Shown here in pieces: positions 5,321 to 9,423 of a stretch of DNA of 9,423 bases. Each line of letters begins with the position of its first letter. The first letter of the stretch is position 1. The position numbers and the translations under genes were made by a program. Source of the DNA: Clostridia bacterium (GTDB lineage Bacteria; Bacillota; Clostridia; Oscillospirales; CAG-272); contig JAGBTR010000303.1 of NCBI GenBank assembly GCA_017631215.1, positions 1 to 9,423 on the forward strand, written 5' to 3'. Below the pieces are notes generated by a model. That model saw nothing but the letters and a program-made list of their open reading frames with translations. It had not been told where the DNA came from and ran no database searches.

Positions 5321-6724
5321 ATGGCAACGCTTGAACAAGAAAATACACAGCGTGTTCCCAAACGGATATTGACCTCACTTTTGGCATCTGTGTCTGCGGG
5401 TGTCGTCCCGCGTGCAGGTGCGCCCTATATCGCGATCGGCCGCAAGGACGAGATCGGCGCGTTTCTCTCCGATCTGGAGGCTGTCAGCGAGGGCGGCGGC
5501 GGTATGCGCTTTCTCATCGGTCGCTACGGTAGCGGTAAGAGCTTTTTGATGCAGCTCATCCGCGGCTATGCGCTCGAGCGCGATTTTATTACCGCAGACG
5601 CCGATCTTTCACCCGAGCGTCGATTGTACGGAAGCGGCGGCAGCGGTGTTGCGACCTATCGCGAGCTGATGAAGAATCTCGCCTCCAAAACCTCACCCGA
5701 CGGCGGTGCGCTGCCCAAGCTACTCGCCCGCTGGCTGTCCGCGCTGCAATCCGAGCTCAGCGGAAAGGGGATCGCTCCCGATGCCCCCAATTTTAGTGCC
5801 AATCTGCGTTCGCTCGTCTTTGAAAAGCTACGCGAGATGGAATTTTTCGTCGGCGGCTTTGATTTTTCCAAGGTCATCACCGCCTATTTCGAGGCGTGGA
5901 GCGACTCGGATGAGTGGGCGGCAGAGCAAAAGAAGAGCGCCTGCCTGCGCTGGCTTCGCGGTGAATTTGCCAACAAGACCGAGGCGCGCGCCGCGCTGGG
6001 CTTTACCGTATCGGTCATCATCGACGACGAAAACTGGTACGATTTTCTCAAGCTGTGGGCGGCGCTTGTGCGCTTGATGGGCTATCGCGGACTCGTTGTC
6101 TTTATCGACGAATGTGTCAATCTCTATAAGATCGTCCACCGCGTCAGCCGCGAGAATAACTACGAAAAGATCCTCTCAATGTTCAACGACACGCTTCAAG
6201 GGCGAGCCCCCGGACTTGAGCTGGTGTTGGGCGGTACGCCTCAGTTCCTTGAGGACACGCGTCGCGGTCTCTTCAGCTACGAGGCACTTCGCAGCCGTCT
6301 GTGTGACAGCCGCTTTTCACTCGAGGGATATAAGAATCTGATCGGTCCCGTTATCCGTCTGCGTCGCTTGAGCGACGACGAGCTGCTGGCGCTGATCGTC
6401 CGTATCACCTCGCTCCACGCGCAGTGCTATGATTGGGAGGCGCGTGTCACGTCCGAGCAGATGACGGAATTCCTGAAGCTCTGTCTCTCGCGTGCAGGTG
6501 CGGACAGTATGATCACACCGCGTGAGATGCTGCGCGACTATATGACCGTTCTGCACATTCTGATGCAGAACCCCGAAGCGAGATTCGAGGACGTGGTCGG
6601 CAGTGCCGTCACGCTCAAAACGGACAAGCAGACCGAGGAGGAAGAGGAGATCGCGCAGCTCGCCGAGCAAACGCCGACCAAGCCGTCTTCTGTGAATTTC
6701 CGTCCCGAAGATATTGATTTTTGA
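5321..6724 (+). CDS. brxD: DUF2791 / BrxD-type P-loop ATPase
   Basis: This 467-residue protein matches the DUF2791 ATP-binding family (BrxD of BREX type 2). After 'SLLASVSAGVVPRAGAPYIAIGR' (19-41) comes the Walker A box GRYGSGKS (67-74), then 'ADADLSPERRLYGSGG' (92-107), a family signature. Walker B is 'GLVVFIDECVNL' (257-268) with D263 and E264. 'LVLGGTPQFLED' (301-312) is a sensor-like segment and 'EALRSRL' (321-327) holds possible arginine fingers. The C-terminus has an acidic patch (439-443). It probably couples ATP hydrolysis to DNA or protein remodelling with the helicase encoded next; that role is inference. The start is placed at the ATG at 5321, which has GGAGG with a 7-base spacer; the ATG at 5315 is only 1 base from the same site. 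The exact symbol is by family analogy, since no other BREX gene is present. Confidence 0.85.
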   Translation: MATLEQENTQRVPKRILTSLLASVSAGVVPRAGAPYIAIGRKDEIGAFLSDLEAVSEGGGGMRFLIGRYGSGKSFLMQLIRGYALERDFITADADLSPERRLYGSGGSGVATYRELMKNLASKTSPDGGALPKLLARWLSALQSELSGKGIAPDAPNFSANLRSLVFEKLREMEFFVGGFDFSKVITAYFEAWSDSDEWAAEQKKSACLRWLRGEFANKTEARAALGFTVSVIIDDENWYDFLKLWAALVRLMGYRGLVVFIDECVNLYKIVHRVSRENNYEKILSMFNDTLQGRAPGLELVLGGTPQFLEDTRRGLFSYEALRSRLCDSRFSLEGYKNLIGPVIRLRRLSDDELLALIVRITSLHAQCYDWEARVTSEQMTEFLKLCLSRAGADSMITPREMLRDYMTVLHILMQNPEARFEDVVGSAVTLKTDKQTEEEEEIAQLAEQTPTKPSSVNFRPEDIDF

Positions 6725-6742
6725 TAAGGAGGGATCCGTCGG

Positions 6743-9034
6743 ATGACCACCCCAAACGATACCGCACGCGAGGCCGAGCGCATCTTCGAGCGGTTTCCCG
6801 ATTTTATCCGCGAATTCATCTATCGCCAGTCGTGGGATTCGTTGCGCGCGGTACAGATCGCCGCGGCACGCACGCTGTTTGAAAACGACCACCATCTGCT
6901 CTTGACCTCGTCGACCGCGAGTGGCAAGACCGAGGCAGCCTTCTTTCCCATTCTTGCTGATCTTTGGGCAGATCCGCCCTCCAGCATCGGCGCGCTCTAC
7001 GTTGCGCCGCTTAAGAGCCTGATCAACGATCAGTTCTCGCGTATGGAGGAGCTGCTGGATGAGTCGGGCATTGCGGTCACGCATTGGCACGGCGACGTTG
7101 CCGCCTCGCATAAGCGCAAGCTACTCGAGAAGCCGCGCGGCATTTTGCAGATCACGCCCGAGTCGCTTGAATCGATGCTGATGAACCGATCCAATGACAT
7201 TGTCCGTCTGTTTTCCGACCTGCGGTATATCGTCGTGGACGAGATCCACACGCTGACGGGAAGTGACCGCGGCAACCAGATTATCTGTCAACTCACCCGC
7301 CTTGCTCGCTTGATCGGTCACGAGCCGCGCCGCATCGGACTCTCTGCAACGGTCGGTGATGCCGCACTGGCCGCCACTTGGCTGGCGGGCGGATCAAGCA
7401 TCCCCGTTGACGTTCCCGTGCTTGCCGAGGGCAAGGTCCGTTGGCGATTGGGAATGGAGCATTTTTATATCCAGAATCCCAAGGCCAACCAAACGCAAGA
7501 GGCCAAGCTCACCCCTACGAAGGCGGGCGAGCGGGCAGAGCAGGGCGAGGCAAAGTCCCCCGATGCGGTCGCGCGTCTGGATGCGGGCTATGAATATATG
7601 TACGATTGCGTTCGTGACTGCAAATCGCTCGTCTTTTCCAATTCACGCGAGGAGACCGAGTATCTGACCGCGACCTTCCGCCAGATCGCAGCCGCGCGCG
7701 GCGAGCCCGATATTTTCTTGATCCATCACGGCAATCTGTCTGCCGCTATCCGCGAGGAGGCGGAGCTGAAGATGAAGCAAGAGGAGCAAAACGTGGTCAC
7801 CTGTGCGACGGTCACGATGGAGCTGGGCATCGATATCGGACGGCTGGAGAGAGTACTGCAAAGCCAATCGCCGCACTCCGTTTCGTCCTTCCTTCAGCGT
7901 CTCGGTCGCTCGGGACGCCGCGGACAGCCGCCCGAAATGATGATGGTTTTCCGCGAGGAAGAGCCCTTGCCCAACGCGCCGTTGCCGCAGCTTATTCCGT
8001 GGGAGCTGTTGCGTGCCATCGCCATCGTTCAGCTCTACATTGAGGAGCGCTTTATCGAGCCGCCCAATATCCGCCGAATGCCGATGAGCCTTCTGTTCCA
8101 TCAGACGCTCAGTATGCTTGCCTCGTCGGGTGAGCTGACGCCCAAGCGGCTGGCCGAGCGCATCCTGACCCTGCCGCCCTTTACCGAGGTCGACCGCGAG
8201 GACTACCGCGCGCTCATCGTTTCGATGGTGCAGCAGGAGTATATCGAGATGACCGAGGAGAAGGGGCTGATCGTCGGACTTCGCGGCGAGCAGCTGATCA
8301 AGAGCTTCAAGTTTTACGCCGTCTTTAAGGACAGCGAGGATTATACCGTTCGCTGCGGATCGGATGAGATCGGCACCATCACAACACCGCCGCCCGTGGG
8401 CGACCGCTTTGCATTGGCGGGACGCGTATGGGAGGTCGAGGAGCTGGATATTCCCCGCAAGCTCATCTACGTCAAGGGTGTGCTGGGAAAAATGGAGGTC
8501 TCCTGGCCGGGCGATTACGGCGAGATACACACCAAGATTCTCGAGCGTATGAAGCGCGTGCTGGAGGAGGATACCGTCTACCCCTACCTCAAGGAAAACG
8601 CCCGCGAGCGCCTTGAAAACGCCCGCCACGTCGCCCGCAATACGGGGATGCTGCAGCATTCGCTCGTTCATTTGGGCGGTTATAGCTGGTGTCTGTTCCC
8701 GTGGCTGGGGACACGATCCTTCCGCACCTGCCGCAAGTATCTCAAGCGATACGCTACCGAGCTGGGTGTTTCGTCCATCGAGTATGAGGGGTGTCAGTTC
8801 ATCACCTTCAAGATGAGCGAGACGGATCCCTCGTCTTGGCTCTCTCGTCTTGCCGACAAGGTGCGTCGAGAGGGAATTGAACCGCTACGCTTGGTTGAGA
8901 ATGGCGAGATCCCCGTGTTTGAAAAATACGACGATTGCATTCCCGTCGAGCTTCTCCGACGCGCCTATGCCACCGACCGATTGCGCGCAGACGAGCTGAC
9001 GAGTCGTATCCTCTTTTGGGAAAACGAAGAATGA
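6743..9034 (+). CDS. Superfamily 2 DEAD/DEAH helicase, Lhr/BrxHI-like
   Basis: This 763-residue protein has all SF2 motifs: 'SSTASGKT' (56-63, motif I), 'YVAPLKSL' (86-93, Ia), 'QITPESLESML' (136-146, Ib), DEIH (166-169, II), 'GLSATV' (199-204, III), 'SLVFSNSREETEYL' (295-308, IV), 'TCATVTMELGIDIG' (353-366, V) and 'QRLGRSGRRGQ' (385-395, VI). A charged, low-complexity insert (about 243-275) separates the two RecA domains. Residues 420-515 look like a winged-helix region, and 545-580 ('VGDRFALAGRVWEVEEL') resemble the Lhr beta-barrel. The last 180 residues contain a further domain I do not recognise ('GGYSWCLFPWLGTRSFRTC'). It should be an ATP-driven DNA or RNA translocase. The pairing with a BrxD-type ATPase parallels brxD-brxHI in BREX type 2. 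AAGGAGG lies 10 bases before the ATG, and the gap to the ATPase gene is 18 bp. It is the last gene of the operon. Confidence 0.88.
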   Translation: MTTPNDTAREAERIFERFPDFIREFIYRQSWDSLRAVQIAAARTLFENDHHLLLTSSTASGKTEAAFFPILADLWADPPSSIGALYVAPLKSLINDQFSRMEELLDESGIAVTHWHGDVAASHKRKLLEKPRGILQITPESLESMLMNRSNDIVRLFSDLRYIVVDEIHTLTGSDRGNQIICQLTRLARLIGHEPRRIGLSATVGDAALAATWLAGGSSIPVDVPVLAEGKVRWRLGMEHFYIQNPKANQTQEAKLTPTKAGERAEQGEAKSPDAVARLDAGYEYMYDCVRDCKSLVFSNSREETEYLTATFRQIAAARGEPDIFLIHHGNLSAAIREEAELKMKQEEQNVVTCATVTMELGIDIGRLERVLQSQSPHSVSSFLQRLGRSGRRGQPPEMMMVFREEEPLPNAPLPQLIPWELLRAIAIVQLYIEERFIEPPNIRRMPMSLLFHQTLSMLASSGELTPKRLAERILTLPPFTEVDREDYRALIVSMVQQEYIEMTEEKGLIVGLRGEQLIKSFKFYAVFKDSEDYTVRCGSDEIGTITTPPPVGDRFALAGRVWEVEELDIPRKLIYVKGVLGKMEVSWPGDYGEIHTKILERMKRVLEEDTVYPYLKENARERLENARHVARNTGMLQHSLVHLGGYSWCLFPWLGTRSFRTCRKYLKRYATELGVSSIEYEGCQFITFKMSETDPSSWLSRLADKVRREGIEPLRLVENGEIPVFEKYDDCIPVELLRRAYATDRLRADELTSRILFWENEE

Positions 9035-9039
9035 ATAAA

Positions 9040-9074
9040 AAAAGGCGTCTCGGAGTAATTCCGGGACGCCTTTT
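9040..9074. terminator. Bidirectional rho-independent terminator between convergent genes
   Basis: AAAAGGCGTCTCGGA (9040-9054) pairs with TCCGGGACGCCTTTT (9060-9074) around a 5-base loop, a 15-bp stem with one G-U pair at 9050/9064. On the plus strand TTTT follows the GC-rich stem, and on the minus strand a 7-base T-run (9043-9037) follows. It therefore ends both the helicase operon and the small membrane-protein gene. The 3' arm overlaps part of the latter's stop codon. Confidence 0.93.
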
Positions 9075-9333
9075 AATTGGGATAGGCTTCATAATAAACT
9101 GCATTGAACAGCAGTGCACCGCATACGACGAGAGTAAACGAAACGGAGATATATTCAACCATTGGTGGATAATAGAGGGCGACGTAGAGCGGATTGGTCA
9201 ACAATGTGTCGTGAACTACGATGGCAAGGATGCACGCCTGCAGGGCAACCGCAAAAAATCCCAGCTTGAGCACAAGGATCGACGGCGGGCTCAGGCGCTT
9301 GATAAATTCGATCAGCCGCTGTCGTTTAGACAT
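9073..9333 (-). CDS. Small two-helix membrane protein of unknown function
   Basis: This 86-residue protein starts with a basic stretch (MSKRQRLIEFIKRLSPP) and has two hydrophobic segments, about 18-41 ('ILVLKLGFFAVALQACILAIVV') and about 61-80 ('EYISVSFTLVVCGALLFNAV'), joined by a short loop. The positive N-terminus suggests that both ends face the cytoplasm. I do not recognise a family. The start at 9333 is set by AAGGAGGTG with a short spacer; the reading frame stays open further upstream to the window edge, but that part has no ribosome site and an unlikely composition. It converges on the helicase operon and shares its terminator, so it is probably not part of that system. Upstream (9334-9423) I see only an AT-rich patch at 9411-9419 that could be a -10 box, with any -35 box outside the window. 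Confidence 0.7.
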   Translation of the reverse strand: MSKRQRLIEFIKRLSPPSILVLKLGFFAVALQACILAIVVHDTLLTNPLYVALYYPPMVEYISVSFTLVVCGALLFNAVYYEAYPN

Positions 9334-9423
9334 TATGTACACCTCCTTCGTTGTTTTGACGGAAGAAAAATTTTTGAACTTTTTGGCGAAAAAGCGGGAG
9401 CCTTCTACAAAATATAATACCAT

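Noticed and set aside
7643..8671. 342-residue minus-strand reading frame opposite the helicase
   Set aside because: The helicase motifs are on the plus strand. This frame has a composition rich in Leu, Arg, His and Gln without motifs, typical of an antisense shadow.
2778..9034. A full BREX type 2 locus
   Set aside because: Only the ATPase and helicase families match. No PglW, PglX, PglY or PglZ gene is present, and a promoter and a terminator bound the unit.
9413..9418. TATAAT on the plus strand near the right edge
   Set aside because: No -35 box lies 16-18 bp upstream, so a plus-strand promoter here is unlikely.
9334..9423. Upstream extension of the small membrane protein to the window edge
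   Set aside because: The ribosome site AAGGAGGTG lies just before the ATG at 9333. The extension lacks a ribosome site of its own and reads like untranslated sequence.

Overview
The window looks like a chromosomal segment of a Gram-positive, probably spore-forming member of the Clostridia, perhaps a gut lineage. The evidence is strong AAGGAGG-type ribosome binding sites, consensus sigma-A promoters (TTGAAA or TTGACA, 17 bp, TATAAT), an IreB-family protein, and the N-terminus of a protein resembling clostridial cortex-lytic or peptidoglycan-binding proteins. Coding regions are GC-rich, so many long antisense reading frames appear by chance; intergenic regions are AT-rich. I see no tRNA, rRNA, CRISPR array or insertion sequence.

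Left part (1-2599, all minus strand). Bases 1-350 hold the start of a gene that runs off the left edge. Next, in the order of transcription, come an RNase Z-like metallo-beta-lactamase-fold hydrolase (2599-1835), an IreB-family small regulator (1748-1470) and ribF, the bifunctional riboflavin kinase/FAD synthetase (1466-504, TTG start). ireB and ribF form a tight pair that ends in a clear hairpin terminator at 469-496. The ireB promoter lies so close to its ATG that the message should be leaderless.

Middle and right part (2713-9074, plus strand). A consensus extended -10 promoter at 2713-2741 starts a four-gene unit: a TerB-N/TerB-C domain protein, a cytoplasmic SGNH/GDSL hydrolase, a DUF2791 (BrxD-type) P-loop ATPase and an Lhr/BrxHI-type superfamily 2 helicase. 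The gaps are only 20, 33 and 18 bp, and a strong bidirectional terminator follows at 9040-9074. ATPases and helicases of these two families occur in BREX type 2 phage-defence loci, and TerB-N/TerB-C proteins have been linked to DNA-processing stress systems. No methylase or PglZ gene is present, so this appears to be a compact stand-alone relative of those systems. The SGNH hydrolase between its core genes is the part I find most unexpected.

Right edge. A convergent gene for an 86-residue protein with two membrane segments (9333-9073, minus strand) shares the terminator hairpin with the helicase gene.
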